Translations under genes and position numbers: made by a program
Notes under the pieces: generated by a model
Database searches by the model: none
Told to the model about the DNA's origin: nothing
The model's input: only the letters and a program-made list of their open reading frames with translations
Shown: positions 51,699 through 60,933 of the stretch, piece after piece
Layout of the letters: the number at the start of each line of letters is the position of its first letter
Position numbering within the stretch: position 1 is the stretch's first letter
Assembly: GCF_002846395.1 (NCBI RefSeq)
Contig: NZ_PJMU01000003.1
Coordinates: forward strand, 682,001 to 746,000
Source of the DNA: Pontibacter ramchanderi
GTDB taxonomy: Bacteria; Bacteroidota; Bacteroidia; Cytophagales; Hymenobacteraceae
Length of the DNA: 64,000 bases
Reading direction: 5' to 3'

Positions 51699-52847
51699 CT
51701 ATTGGAAATAGTCTTTCACTTTCTCGAAGAAGCCTTTATCGCTCTTGCCTGGATGTGGCTTAAAGTTATTTGCTTCGCGCAGGCGCTCCAGTGTGGCGCG
51801 CTCATCGCTGGTCAGGGTTTTCGGCGTCCAGACGTTGATATGGATCAGCTGATCGCCTTTGCCGTAGCCGTTAATGTCTTTCACACCTTTGCCGCGCAGT
51901 CTGAAAATCTCACCGCTTTGCGTTCCCGGCTTGATCGTGATCTTCACACGGCCACCGATCGTTGGCACTTCAATATCGGCTCCCAGCGCAGCATCAATAA
52001 AGCTGATGTACTGGTCGAAGATCACGTTGTTGCCGTCACGCTTCAGGCTTGGATGCTCTTCTTCTTCTATCTGGATAAGCAGGTCGCCTGGCACGCCGCC
52101 GCGCTCGGGCACGTTGCCTTTGCCGCTCATCGAGAGCTGCATACCGTCCATTACGCCAGCCGGCACATTGATGGTGATCACCTCTTCCTGCAACTCGCGT
52201 CCGCTACCGTGACAAGCATCGCAGTTCTTGGTTACGATGCGCCCCTCGCCGTTACAGGTAGGACATGTGGCCGTGCTTACCATCTGGCCCAGCATGGTAT
52301 TCACCACCTTGCGTACCTGGCCTGAGCCCTGGCAAGAGCCGCAGGTCTGCATTTCGGTGCCATTCTTTGCGCCGTTGCCGCCACAGGTGCTGCAGGCTAC
52401 GTAGCGTTTTACTTTTATCTTTTTCTCAACGCCATTGGCAATTTCCTCGAGGTTGAGTTTAAGTTTAATGCGCAGGTTGCTGCCTTTGCGGGTACGTCGG
52501 CCACCCTGACGGCCAGCGCCACCAAAGAAGCTCTCGAAACCACCGCCGCCACCGCCGAAGATGTCGCCGAACTGGGAGAAAATGTCCTCCATGTTCATGC
52601 CGCCACCACCGCCGAAGCCGCCGTTCATACCCTGATGGCCAAACTGGTCGTAGCGCTGGCGTTTCTGCTGGTCGCTCAGCACTTCATAGGCCTCAGCCGC
52701 CTCCTTAAACTTTTCTTCCGCCGTGTGGTCGTCGGGGTTTTTGTCGGGGTGAAACTTAATGGCGAGCTTACGGTAAGCCTTCTTGATCTCCTCCTGACTT
52801 GCTCCTTTGCTTACACCTAAAACCTCGTAATAATCTCTCTTAGCCAT
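51699..52847 (-). CDS. dnaJ: Chaperone DnaJ
   Basis: 382 residues with the full type I layout: a J domain with HPD at 33-35, a Gly/Phe-rich linker (about 70-115), and four zinc-finger repeats CxxCxGxG ([32 protein letters not shown]). The substrate-binding C-terminal domains follow. It stimulates DnaK and delivers unfolded proteins. It lies 3 bp downstream of grpE, an operon typical for the phylum; dnaK is not here. No CIRCE element was seen upstream of grpE. Confidence 0.97.
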   Translation of the reverse strand: MAKRDYYEVLGVSKGASQEEIKKAYRKLAIKFHPDKNPDDHTAEEKFKEAAEAYEVLSDQQKRQRYDQFGHQGMNGGFGGGGGMNMEDIFSQFGDIFGGGGGGFESFFGGAGRQGGRRTRKGSNLRIKLKLNLEEIANGVEKKIKVKRYVACSTCGGNGAKNGTEMQTCGSCQGSGQVRKVVNTMLGQMVSTATCPTCNGEGRIVTKNCDACHGSGRELQEEVITINVPAGVMDGMQLSMSGKGNVPERGGVPGDLLIQIEEEEHPSLKRDGNNVIFDQYISFIDAALGADIEVPTIGGRVKITIKPGTQSGEIFRLRGKGVKDINGYGKGDQLIHINVWTPKTLTSDERATLERLREANNFKPHPGKSDKGFFEKVKDYFQ

Positions 52848-52850
52848 TGA

Positions 52851-53417
52851 TTAAGCTCCTATTATAACTTTCGCGAAACGGATCACCTTGTCATTCAAGG
52901 TATAGCCTTTCTCGATCACGTCTACTATTTTGCCTTTCAGCTCTTCTGACGGAGCCGGGATCTGGGTAACAGCTTCATGGAAGTCGCTGTCAAAGTCATC
53001 GCCTGTGTTGATTACGATCGGCTTCAAACCTTTAAGCTGCGTAACGTGCTTCAGCTTGTGGAACACCAACTCCAGCCCCTGCAACATTGCATCCACGTCT
53101 TTAGTTGCCTCCATCGACTGGCGGGCACGCTCCATATCATCCAGCACAGGCAACAACTCGCTCATCAGGTCTTCGTTGGCTGTTTTAAGCAAATCCATAC
53201 GCTCCTTGGCTGTTCGGCGTCTGAAGTTCTCGAACTCAGCCATCAGGCGGATGTATTTGTCTTTCATCTCTGCCAGTTCGGCTTCGGCTTTGGTCTCAGC
53301 GCCAGTCTCGTTTACTGTCTCCTCCGTCTGCTCCTGTCCGTTATTTTCTTCCGTATTGGCAGTGTTATCCTGTAGTTCTGCGTTTTCCTGCTCTTTCTGA
53401 ATATCTTTCTCTGACAT
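52851..53417 (-). CDS. grpE: Nucleotide exchange factor GrpE
   Basis: 188 residues. An acidic, disordered N-terminus (about 1-50) is followed by the long coiled coil (KYIRLMAEFENFRRRTAKER) and the beta domain with VINTGDDFDSDFHEAVTQIP and the closing pattern VDVIEKGYTLNDKVIRFAKV. It releases ADP from DnaK and acts with DnaJ. It leads the grpE-dnaJ operon. Confidence 0.96.
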   Translation of the reverse strand: MSEKDIQKEQENAELQDNTANTEENNGQEQTEETVNETGAETKAEAELAEMKDKYIRLMAEFENFRRRTAKERMDLLKTANEDLMSELLPVLDDMERARQSMEATKDVDAMLQGLELVFHKLKHVTQLKGLKPIVINTGDDFDSDFHEAVTQIPAPSEELKGKIVDVIEKGYTLNDKVIRFAKVIIGA

Positions 53418-53518
53418 AATGCCTTAAGAATTATAGGTTGATAGGTCTATTTTGTCTTTTCAATTGTCTTGCCAATTCTGGTTTTGTGTCAGATTGGCAT
53501 TTGTTTAATAGTTGCACC

Positions 53519-53558
53519 TCAAAAAAAATCGGTAGCAAGCCCTGCAGCCGCTACCGAT
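53519..53558 (-). terminator. Intrinsic terminator after obgE
   Basis: ATCGGTAGC (53528-53536) pairs with GCTACCGAT (53550-53558). An A8 run on the left is the U-tract for the leftward transcript. Confidence 0.88.
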
Positions 53559-53584
53559 GTGTATTCTTAAACTGGCTGACGTGG

Positions 53585-54577
53585 TTACGAATTAAGCGCT
53601 AACCAGATCATGTCCTTCAGTTGCGTCAGGTTCTTTTGCGTCATGCTCGAGATAAACACAGCCGGAATGTCCTTTGGCAATGTCTCACGCATTTCAGCCT
53701 CCAGCTCGTCATCGATCATATCGGTTTTGGTGATGGCCAGAATGCGTTTCTTGTCGAGTAGCTCCGGATTGTAGGTTTCCAACTCGTGTACCAGTATTTT
53801 ATACTCCTCGGCAATGTCCGGACTATCGCACGAGATCATGAACAGCAGCATGGAGTTACGCTCGATGTGGCGCAGGAAGCGCAGTCCAAGGCCTTTGCCC
53901 TCCGATGCTCCTTCGATGATACCCGGTATATCAGCCATTACAAACGAACGGTAGTCACGGTAAGGCACAACCCCCAGGTTCGGCTCCAGCGTCGTGAAGG
54001 CGTAATTGGCGATCTTTGGTTTGGCCGCCGACACCACCGACAGCAAAGTTGACTTACCAGCATTCGGGAAACCCACCAGACCGACATCGGCCAGTAGTTT
54101 CAGCTCCAGAATCACCCATTCTTCTATACCTGGCTCGCCTGGCTGGGCATAACGCGGTGTCTGGTTGGTAGGCGACTTAAAGTGCGCGTTGCCCAGTCCG
54201 CCACGACCGCCCGGCGTCAGGATGATCTCCTGTCCGTCTTCGGTAATCTCGCACATAAACTCGCCGGTCTCAGCGTTGCGGGCAATTGTTCCAAGTGGAA
54301 CCTCCAGCACATCGTCTTTGCCCTGCGCACCAGAGGAGTGGCTCGGACCGCCGTTCTGGCCATTTTCGGCAATTACGTGCTTGCGGTACTGCAGGTGCAG
54401 CAAAGTCCACAGCTGGGCATTGCCACGGAGGATGATATGGCCACCTCTGCCCCCGTCGCCGCCGTCAGGACCGCCCATAGCGGTGCGTTTGTCGCGGTGC
54501 AGGTGCGCTGAGCCAGCGCCACCGTGTCCGGAGCGGGAACAGATTTTTACGTAATCAATAAAGTTGGATTGGGCCAA
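53585..54577 (-). CDS. obgE: Obg-family GTPase
   Basis: 330 residues from a TTG start at 54577. An Obg glycine-rich fold (1-155; [33 protein letters not shown]) is followed by a G domain with G1 [11 protein letters not shown]3 [10 protein letters not shown] and G4 TKTD. The conserved Bacteroidota N-terminus (M)[10 protein letters not shown] begins at this TTG; the alternative TTG at 54619 adds 14 non-conserved residues. It is a ribosome-associated GTPase needed for growth and large-subunit maturation. Confidence 0.94.
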   Translation of the reverse strand: MAQSNFIDYVKICSRSGHGGAGSAHLHRDKRTAMGGPDGGDGGRGGHIILRGNAQLWTLLHLQYRKHVIAENGQNGGPSHSSGAQGKDDVLEVPLGTIARNAETGEFMCEITEDGQEIILTPGGRGGLGNAHFKSPTNQTPRYAQPGEPGIEEWVILELKLLADVGLVGFPNAGKSTLLSVVSAAKPKIANYAFTTLEPNLGVVPYRDYRSFVMADIPGIIEGASEGKGLGLRFLRHIERNSMLLFMISCDSPDIAEEYKILVHELETYNPELLDKKRILAITKTDMIDDELEAEMRETLPKDIPAVFISSMTQKNLTQLKDMIWLALNS

Positions 54578-54607
54578 TGTAGGTAATGCTAACAGGTATA
54601 AATTATA

Positions 54608-54654
54608 AGGTATAAGCAAGTACGGAGCGTTTGAGTTCCGGCCTGCTTATACCT
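54608..54654. repeat. 11-bp inverted repeat made of the iterated word
   Basis: AGGTATAAGCA (54608-54618) and TGCTTATACCT (54644-54654) are exact inverted copies 25 bp apart, in the 111-bp gap between adk and obgE. It may form a hairpin in the mRNA. Confidence 0.7.
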
Positions 54655-54688
54655 CTTGTAGTCAATAGTTGAAAAACCGCTCGAAAAG

Positions 54689-55279
54689 CTATTTCTTCTG
54701 CTTCTCTTTCAGGTTGTCGATGTGCGCGCAGATGTTGTTGAAGATTTCGTCAATTTCACCGATGCCATCCACAGAGTAGAATTTGTCCTGGCCGGCATAG
54801 TAGTCGGCAACCGGCGTGGTTTTGGTGTTGTACTCGACTACACGCTTGCGAATCAGCTCTTCGTTCTGGTCGTCGGGACGGCCGGAGGTCTGACCACGCA
54901 GCAAGAGGCGCTTCGTCAGCTCTTCGTCATCCACTTTCAAGGCAATCATGCAGGAGATCTCAGTGCCAAGGTCCATCAGCAGTTTGTCCAGGCCCTGTGC
55001 CTGCGGCACGGTGCGCGGAAATCCGTCGAAGATAAACCCGCCCGCATGCTTGTTCTCTTTCACTTTGTTTGCGATCATGCCAATCACCACTTCATCGGGC
55101 ACCAACAGTCCATTGTCCATCAGCGATTTGGCTTTCATACCCAGTTCAGTGCCGGCGGCAATTTCAGAGCGCAGCAAATCACCCGTTGACAGGTGTATCA
55201 GGTTATACTTGTCTATCAGCTTTTGGCTTTGTGTACCTTTACCAGCACCTGGAGGGCCAAACAAAACGATGTTGAGCAT
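54689..55279 (-). CDS. adk: Adenylate kinase (short form)
   Basis: 196 residues. The P-loop GPPGAGKGT is at 8-16; HLSTGDLLRSE (AMP site), FIFDGFPRTVPQA and the short-lid region RGQTSGRPDD follow. There is no zinc-finger lid. It balances ATP, ADP and AMP. It is 111 bp upstream of obgE on the same strand and has its own promoter-like pair upstream. Confidence 0.96.
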   Translation of the reverse strand: MLNIVLFGPPGAGKGTQSQKLIDKYNLIHLSTGDLLRSEIAAGTELGMKAKSLMDNGLLVPDEVVIGMIANKVKENKHAGGFIFDGFPRTVPQAQGLDKLLMDLGTEISCMIALKVDDEELTKRLLLRGQTSGRPDDQNEELIRKRVVEYNTKTTPVADYYAGQDKFYSVDGIGEIDEIFNNICAHIDNLKEKQKK

Positions 55280-55301
55280 ATCTTTGATTTATGATAAAAA
55301 A

Positions 55302-55334
55302 CAAATTTAAGTATAAAATCGATGTACTGTTCAA
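55302..55334 (-). promoter_or_regulatory. Promoter of adk
   Basis: On the minus strand TTG (55332-55334), 22 bp, then TAAATTTG (55302-55309), which matches TAnnTTTG. It lies 22 bp upstream of the adk ATG. Confidence 0.5.
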
Positions 55335-55392
55335 TATTTTTTGAGATGCGCCAAATCATGGGCGACTGCTTTCAACGCAACCAGCTCCCTGG

Positions 55393-55935
55393 CTACGACA
55401 CGATTTTGTAGATATCGCGCAGGTTGCGGCCCAGCCCGTTATAATCAAGCCCGTAGCCTACTACAAAGTCGTTTGGTATAGACTGCGCCACATATTTCAC
55501 GTCAAGTTGGTGCTGCAGGCACTCGGGCTTCATGAGCAGGGTCACGATTTCGATGGAAGCAGGGGCTTTTTCACGCAGTTGCTGCAGCAGTGCGTGAACG
55601 GTATGCCCGGTATCCACGATGTCCTCAATGATCAGCACATCGCGTCCTTCTATATTCTCGGTCAGGCCCAGCACCTCCTTCACGCGGCCGGTGCTCTGCA
55701 TGTCCTGGTAAGACGACATGCGGATAAAGGAGATCTCACAAGGTATTCTGATGCGCTTCATCAGATCGGCTGTGAACATGAACGACCCGTTCAGCACGGC
55801 CAGAAAGAGTGGGTTTTTACCAGCGTAGTCCTGCTCAATTTGCTCTGCGAGCATCACAATGCGTGCAATAATTTCTTCTTCGTACATGTAGGTACTGAAG
55901 TCACAATCGTGAATCGTGATTGTACGGGGCTCCAT
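55393..55935 (-). CDS. hpt: Hypoxanthine phosphoribosyltransferase
   Basis: 180 residues. The PRPP-binding loop VLIIEDIVDTGHT is at 100-112, with LNGSFMFTADLMKRI and the flexible-loop region FIRMSSYQDMQSTGRVKEVL before it and DFVVGYGLDYNGLGRNL near the end. It salvages hypoxanthine (and often guanine) to nucleotides. It has a clear -33/-7 promoter and precedes adk on the same strand. Confidence 0.95.
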   Translation of the reverse strand: MEPRTITIHDCDFSTYMYEEEIIARIVMLAEQIEQDYAGKNPLFLAVLNGSFMFTADLMKRIRIPCEISFIRMSSYQDMQSTGRVKEVLGLTENIEGRDVLIIEDIVDTGHTVHALLQQLREKAPASIEIVTLLMKPECLQHQLDVKYVAQSIPNDFVVGYGLDYNGLGRNLRDIYKIVS

Positions 55936-55960
55936 ATAGCGTATTGGTCTTGTTGGTAAA

Positions 55961-55991
55961 CAAAGGTACGGATAATAAAAAATAAGCCCAA
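55961..55991 (-). promoter_or_regulatory. Promoter of hpt, overlapping the upstream terminator
   Basis: On the minus strand TTG (55989-55991), 20 bp, TACCTTTG (55961-55968): a full match to the Bacteroidota -33/-7 pattern. The TTG lies in the left arm of the hppA terminator. Confidence 0.7.
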
Positions 55992-56011
55992 CCGAAAGGA
56001 TGGGCTTATTT
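55979..56011 (-). terminator. Intrinsic terminator after hppA
   Basis: AAATAAGCCCA (55980-55990) pairs with TGGGCTTATTT (56001-56011); the A-rich left flank gives the U-tract of the leftward transcript. Confidence 0.88.
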
Positions 56012-56033
56012 ATACTTATGGATATAGTATTCT

Positions 56034-58280
56034 TTATCTGGAAGTTAATCCGGCAATCACGGCCGTATTCTCCGCGTTAAGGACTTGGCCTGTTGCTGGT
56101 GCCTCCTGCTGTATCTCCATATTCAGGTTTGGTTCCTCAGGTATAGCCGGGGTTCGCTCCGTGGCTATGTGCGGCGCAATTACCAGCGACACGATTGACA
56201 TGAGCTTGATGAGGATGTTCATCGAAGGGCCGGAAGTATCTTTGAATGGGTCGCCCACGGTGTCGCCGGTTACGGAAGCTTTGTGGGCATCAGAGCCTTT
56301 GTACTCCATCTTGCCATTAATCTCCACGCCTTTCTCAAACGACTTCTTGGCATTGTCCCAGGCACCGCCGGCGTTTGACTGGAACATCGCCATCAGCACA
56401 CCCGACACGGTTACACCAGCCAGCAAGCCGCCCAGAATTTCGGCAGAAGGGGTATCGGCGAACACACCTCTGAAACCGAAGCCCACCAATACCGGCACGA
56501 TCAGGGCAATGGCACCTGGCAGCATCATTTCGCGGATGGCGGCTTTGGTTGAAATTGCCACGCATTTCTCGTACTCCGGCTGACCGGTACCTTCCATTAT
56601 ACCCGGAATTTCGCGGAACTGGCGACGCACCTCATGCACCATCGCCATAGCTGCCCGACCCACCGCCGAAATAGCCAGCGCCGAGAAAATAAACGGAATC
56701 ATGGCACCGATAAAGAGGCCGGCCAGCACAGGCGCCTTGTACAGGTCAATGGACTCAATGCCGGCTATACCTACGAAAGCGGCAAACAGAGCAAGGGATG
56801 TAAGTGCGGCAGAGGCGATCGCGAAGCCTTTACCGGTAGCGGCAGTGGTGTTACCCACAGCGTCCAGAATATCGGTACGACCACGCACTTCTTTCGGTAG
56901 TTCGCTCATCTCGGCTATACCTCCGGCGTTATCAGCAATCGGGCCGAAGGCATCGATGGCTAGCTGCATGGCCGTAGTGGCCATCATACCAGCCGCCGCA
57001 ATGGCCACACCGTAAAGGCCGGCAGAAGCGTACGAAAGCACAATACCAGCGGCCAGTACAATAATCGGCAACACCGTGGAGTGCATACCTACCGCCAAGC
57101 CGGCGATGATGTTGGTTGCATGCCCCGTAGAGGATTGCTGCACGATCGAATTAACGGGCTTTTTGCCCATAGCCGTGTAATACTCCGTGATAATACTCAT
57201 GAGCGTGCCTACCACCAGACCTACGATCACGGCAATGAACACACCGTTAGAGGTAAACTCAAAGTTGCGCAGGTTCATGTTCTCCGGCAGCATCCAGTGG
57301 ATGGCGAAGTAAGCACCAACTGCAGTCAGCGCAACAGAAATCCAGTTACCCAGGTTGAGGGCACCCTGCACGTCGCCACCTTCTTTCACCCGGATGAACA
57401 GCATACCGATGAGCGAGAAGATGATACCCAGACCGGCAATGAACATCGGCAGGATGATCGGGGCCATACCACCGAAATTATCTTCCGAAACCACTTCGCG
57501 GCCCAGTACCATAGTAGCCAAAATAGTTGCCACATAAGACCCGAAAAGGTCAGCACCCATACCTGCCACGTCGCCTACGTTGTCGCCCACGTTGTCGGCA
57601 ATGGTAGCGGGATTGCGCGGATCGTCCTCCGGTATACCTGCCTCTACTTTACCCACCAGGTCGGCACCCACGTCGGCAGCTTTGGTATAGATACCACCGC
57701 CCACACGTGCGAAAAGCGCGATACTTTCAGCGCCCAGCGAGAAGCCAGTGAGCACCTCCAGGGCTACTTCCATTTCATGCCCGTTCACGCTGCCGTTCAC
57801 ACTCTGCACAAAAAAGTAGTAAAGGACAATGAAGAGCGAGCCCAGGCCCAGCACAGCCAGACCAGCCACGCCCATACCCATTACCGAACCACCGGCAAAC
57901 GACACGCTGAGGGCACGCGACAGACTATTGCGGGCTGCTTCCGCCGTGCGCACATTGGCCTTGGTAGCAATGCGCATACCGATAAAACCAGCGATGGCTG
58001 AAAAAAGCGCCCCCATGATGAAGGCCAATACAATTGTCCAGTGCGATTTTTCACCGGTATAGCCCAGGTAAAAGAGAAATATACTGGCAATGACTACAAA
58101 GTAGAAAAGCACTTTATACTCAGCCTTCAAAAATGCCATAGCACCGTCGGCAATGTGGCGGGCGATTTCCGTCATACGTTCGTTGCCTGCTGCTTGCTTC
58201 GTCACCCAGGCTGACCTGATAAAGGTATAAATCAGCGCCGCCAGTCCAAATCCAGGGATTGCGTAGAGAATAGGTTCCAT
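56034..58280 (-). CDS. hppA: Membrane-bound ion-pumping pyrophosphatase
   Basis: 748 residues with about 16 membrane helices. The PPi/Mg site is clear: DVGADLVGKVEAGIPEDDPR begins at 203, then NPATIADNVGDNVGDVAGMG, plus the C-terminal KGSDAHKASVTGDTVGDPFK. GNTTAATGKGF carries Ala rather than Lys at the K-site, which points to a potassium-dependent type. Whether it pumps H+ or Na+ is not decided from reading. It couples pyrophosphate hydrolysis to ion export across the inner membrane. It is monocistronic. Confidence 0.95.
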   Translation of the reverse strand: MEPILYAIPGFGLAALIYTFIRSAWVTKQAAGNERMTEIARHIADGAMAFLKAEYKVLFYFVVIASIFLFYLGYTGEKSHWTIVLAFIMGALFSAIAGFIGMRIATKANVRTAEAARNSLSRALSVSFAGGSVMGMGVAGLAVLGLGSLFIVLYYFFVQSVNGSVNGHEMEVALEVLTGFSLGAESIALFARVGGGIYTKAADVGADLVGKVEAGIPEDDPRNPATIADNVGDNVGDVAGMGADLFGSYVATILATMVLGREVVSEDNFGGMAPIILPMFIAGLGIIFSLIGMLFIRVKEGGDVQGALNLGNWISVALTAVGAYFAIHWMLPENMNLRNFEFTSNGVFIAVIVGLVVGTLMSIITEYYTAMGKKPVNSIVQQSSTGHATNIIAGLAVGMHSTVLPIIVLAAGIVLSYASAGLYGVAIAAAGMMATTAMQLAIDAFGPIADNAGGIAEMSELPKEVRGRTDILDAVGNTTAATGKGFAIASAALTSLALFAAFVGIAGIESIDLYKAPVLAGLFIGAMIPFIFSALAISAVGRAAMAMVHEVRRQFREIPGIMEGTGQPEYEKCVAISTKAAIREMMLPGAIALIVPVLVGFGFRGVFADTPSAEILGGLLAGVTVSGVLMAMFQSNAGGAWDNAKKSFEKGVEINGKMEYKGSDAHKASVTGDTVGDPFKDTSGPSMNILIKLMSIVSLVIAPHIATERTPAIPEEPNLNMEIQQEAPATGQVLNAENTAVIAGLTSR

Positions 58281-58586
58281 TCAATAAGAGTTAGTTTTGT
58301 TAATAAGGGTTGAGATTCCTAAAATTGCTATATAGAGCTATTAAAGAAAGGCTATTCGTTTGACTTTTCCAAATAATAACTTTCGAAGCGCTATACCTAA
58401 GTTGTCGGGTATGAGACTATACCTTAGCTATTTGTGCCTCTTACTTCTCACGTGCCCTGTTTGTACCGCTCAATCCTGCCATTATTCAGACTATTGCCTC
58501 CTCCCAAACCCCTTTTCCGCTATTAGTACAAATAAAAAAAGGACTGCCAAGTATAGGCAGTCCTTTTGAAGGACAACTTTATCTAA
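58281..58586. other. Intergenic region between the M42 peptidase gene and hppA
   Basis: 306 bp. It contains two iterated words (58390 and 58418) and the M42 peptidase terminator at 58537-58567. A short open frame at 58360-58569 has a signal-peptide-like part but runs into the terminator and is not called. Nothing else is seen. Confidence 0.5.
58537..58567 (-). terminator. Intrinsic terminator of the M42 peptidase region
   Basis: A 12-bp perfect stem (58537-58548 with 58556-58567) with a seven-base loop lies in an A-rich flank. It is placed 20 bp before the peptidase stop on the plus coordinate, so it probably ends that leftward transcript. Confidence 0.85.
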
Positions 58587-59501
58587 CTACAATTTAGCCA
58601 TTAATTCCCTGTACAGCGCCACCATACTATCAATGTCTTTCTTGTGCACAATTTCATTTGGCGAGTGCACATTGTCCTCGGGTGCGCCCACAAAGCACCA
58701 ATCCCAGGGGTAAGGACCGTGCTGTAATTCCTTGGCATCGCTGCCACCTGCACCCTCAACCTCCAGTTGGTAAGGTATACCAGCGTCTTTCGCAATGCTG
58801 ATGACCCTCTCAACATATGACCGGCGGGGTATCAGGCTGTCGCGCATCGAGATGGCAACGCCCTCTCCGGGTCGCACTCCTTCCGTTACCCAGGTTATAT
58901 CCGAAATGAGTGCCTGGTGAACGCCGTACCGCTCCGCAATGTATTTGGCCAGGTATGCGACCGAGCCGCCGCCATGCTCCTCCCAACTGCTGAACGCGAT
59001 AATGCCATGCTCCAACGTTTCCGCCACTTTCAGTGCGCTCCAAACTCCCAGCCTGTTATCGAGGTAGCAGGACTGCACGGTCTCTTCGGTTTCCCGGAAG
59101 TCGCACTTGAACACGAGCTCTGTGCCGCGGTCGATCTCGCGGTCGTAGCTGTACCTGATCTCATGCGCTTCTTCATCAAGCTCCAGCGTGCATTCAATTT
59201 TTCCCTTGGAGTCCTCTCCTACCAGCGTATAGCCTGTCTCCAGGTCAGGACCGCCTATCTTGACCAGTTGCTTGCCATAGCGCACCGTAAAGCCGATGGA
59301 GTCAATATGTGCAAAAATCGCGGTTCTTGGCTTACCAAATATTAACAAAATACAATCCTGAAAACCCTCCCCATAAACTACAACAGGTTGTTGCTTCCAC
59401 TGAACTTTCTGTTCTTCAATGTAGTTAAGCAGAAAATCAGATAGCTTTTTTTCGTTGCCGGACGGTGCGTGTATGCTGCAGAGTTGTTTCAGAAGTTTCA
59501 T
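58587..59501 (-). CDS. M42-family aminopeptidase-like protein
   Basis: 304 residues of the M42 (FrvX/glutamyl aminopeptidase) fold. Metal-site segments are [11 protein letters not shown] (His and Asp), [12 protein letters not shown] (bridging Asp), [14 protein letters not shown] (catalytic Glu pair), [10 protein letters not shown] and [13 protein letters not shown] (last His). It is probably a dinuclear-metal peptidase of the cytoplasm that trims peptides. The ATG at 59501 starts [16 protein letters not shown], the family's normal N-terminus; the frame from 59522 adds seven residues. It is divergent from the TPR gene. Confidence 0.88.
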   Translation of the reverse strand: MKLLKQLCSIHAPSGNEKKLSDFLLNYIEEQKVQWKQQPVVVYGEGFQDCILLIFGKPRTAIFAHIDSIGFTVRYGKQLVKIGGPDLETGYTLVGEDSKGKIECTLELDEEAHEIRYSYDREIDRGTELVFKCDFRETEETVQSCYLDNRLGVWSALKVAETLEHGIIAFSSWEEHGGGSVAYLAKYIAERYGVHQALISDITWVTEGVRPGEGVAISMRDSLIPRRSYVERVISIAKDAGIPYQLEVEGAGGSDAKELQHGPYPWDWCFVGAPEDNVHSPNEIVHKKDIDSMVALYRELMAKL

Positions 59502-59611
59502 GCAATATTTCTTTTGTATCAATTCAAAATTAATATAATTGTTGTACTTTTAGTACCTGTTCACCAGATATGGGGCTATCATTACGCCGCTCCGGGCTTT
59601 TCTTTTAACCT

Positions 59612-60856
59612 ATGAAGAAGATTGTACTTGCTTTTCTCGGTATCATCCTGACCAACTTCGCTTTAGGGCAAGGTTCTAAGGCGCAGTCCGATACGGCTAT
59701 CAGGGAAGTGACAATACAATCGGTTGAGGTGATTCCTTCGGCAGGTAACATCAAAGGTATGCTGCTCATGGACAAAGACATCCAGTACGAACTGGAGGGC
59801 GCCGTGGACAACATGTACAACTTTAAGTACGAGCTCGCTGAAAAACAATTCAAATCTTTGCGCCGCCGCTACCCCAATCATCCGCTACCTTATTTCCTGA
59901 TGGGGCTCAGCCAATGGTGGAAGATCGTGCCAACCAATATACAGACCCTGGAATACGACGATCTGTTTTTCGCTTACATGGATTCCACCATCCAGAAGGC
60001 TGAAAAGCTGTACGACGCCAACGAAAAAGACTACGAAGCGGCTTTCTTTTTGTCTGCAGCAAATGGTTTTGCCGGCCGTCTGCACTCCGAGCGAAGCAAC
60101 TGGCGCAAAGCTACTATTGCCAGCAAGCGCTCACTGGAGTACCTCGAGAAAGCCAAAGCCGGCAACGGCCTGAGCCCAGAGTTCCTGTTCGGGGAGGCGC
60201 TCTTTAACTACTACTCCATCTGGATTCACGAAAACTACAAAATGCTGCGCCCGGTGCTCGCCTTCTTCCCGAGCGGCGACAAGCGACTAGGTATAAAACA
60301 GTTGCGCTACGTGGCCAACAACGGCTTTTACACCGGCACCGAGGCCAAGTTCTTTCTGATGAAGATCTATGCCAATGAAGAGGGCAACATGGAAGCTGCG
60401 CTTGATCTGGTAAAAGGACTGGTAGAAAAATACCCCAACAACGCCTATTTCCAACGCTTCTACGCCCGAGCGCTCTTTGTGCAAGGCCACTTTACGATGG
60501 CGGAGCGGGTATGCCTCGACATACTGAGCAAGCTCGACAGACGCATGCCCGGCTACGAAGCCGTGAGTGGGCGCTATGCCTCTTATATCCTGGCCTACAT
60601 CAACCAGAACAAGTACCGCGATTTCCAGAAAGCCAAGTCGTACTACCAGAACTCGATCACCTTTGCCGAAATGAGCAACGAGCGCGACTCAGGCTATTTC
60701 GTGAATTCATACCTGAACCTCGCCCGCATTGCCAAACAGGAGCGTGAACTGAAAACAGCGAAACGCTATTACGGCATCGTACTAGAGGCCACCGACAAAA
60801 AGCACGCAGCCAACAAAGAGGCCAAAGACTTCATGAAAGCACACAAGAAAATTTAG
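59612..60856 (+). CDS. Secreted tetratricopeptide-repeat protein
   Basis: 414 residues with a signal peptide (1-20, ending ALGQG). The rest is helical with TPR-like pairs: YNFKYELAEKQFKSLRRRYP, AFFLSAANGFAGRLHSERSN, EALFNYYSIWIHENYKMLRP, ALDLVKGLVEKYPNNAYFQR, FARALFVQ-type YARALFVQGHFTMAERVCLD, and AKSYYQNSITFAEMSNERDS. TPR proteins act as scaffolds; no specific role can be given. It has its own terminator. Confidence 0.85.
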   Translation: MKKIVLAFLGIILTNFALGQGSKAQSDTAIREVTIQSVEVIPSAGNIKGMLLMDKDIQYELEGAVDNMYNFKYELAEKQFKSLRRRYPNHPLPYFLMGLSQWWKIVPTNIQTLEYDDLFFAYMDSTIQKAEKLYDANEKDYEAAFFLSAANGFAGRLHSERSNWRKATIASKRSLEYLEKAKAGNGLSPEFLFGEALFNYYSIWIHENYKMLRPVLAFFPSGDKRLGIKQLRYVANNGFYTGTEAKFFLMKIYANEEGNMEAALDLVKGLVEKYPNNAYFQRFYARALFVQGHFTMAERVCLDILSKLDRRMPGYEAVSGRYASYILAYINQNKYRDFQKAKSYYQNSITFAEMSNERDSGYFVNSYLNLARIAKQERELKTAKRYYGIVLEATDKKHAANKEAKDFMKAHKKI

Positions 60857-60888
60857 GTACACCATACCTTCACAAAGCAAAGCGCCCC

Positions 60889-60930
60889 TGGCATCATATA
60901 TGGCAGGGGCGCTTTTGTATTTATCTATAC
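60889..60930 (+). terminator. Intrinsic terminator after the TPR gene
   Basis: AGCGCCCCTG (60891-60900) pairs with CAGGGGCGCT (60914-60923), followed by TTTT. It lies between convergent genes and probably serves both. Confidence 0.88.
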
Positions 60931-60933
60931 CTA

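Noticed and set aside
53418..53584. CIRCE heat-shock operator upstream of grpE
   Set aside because: The 9-9-9 inverted repeat pattern is not present; only AT-rich sequence and the obgE terminator are there.
57081..58001. 306-residue frame antisense to hppA
   Set aside because: Mirror of a strongly supported gene; His/Thr-rich composition typical of an antisense shadow.
58360..58569. 69-residue frame with a signal-peptide-like part (from residue 18)
   Set aside because: Runs through the terminator at 58537-58567 and has Cys-rich but otherwise featureless sequence; kept only as a note.
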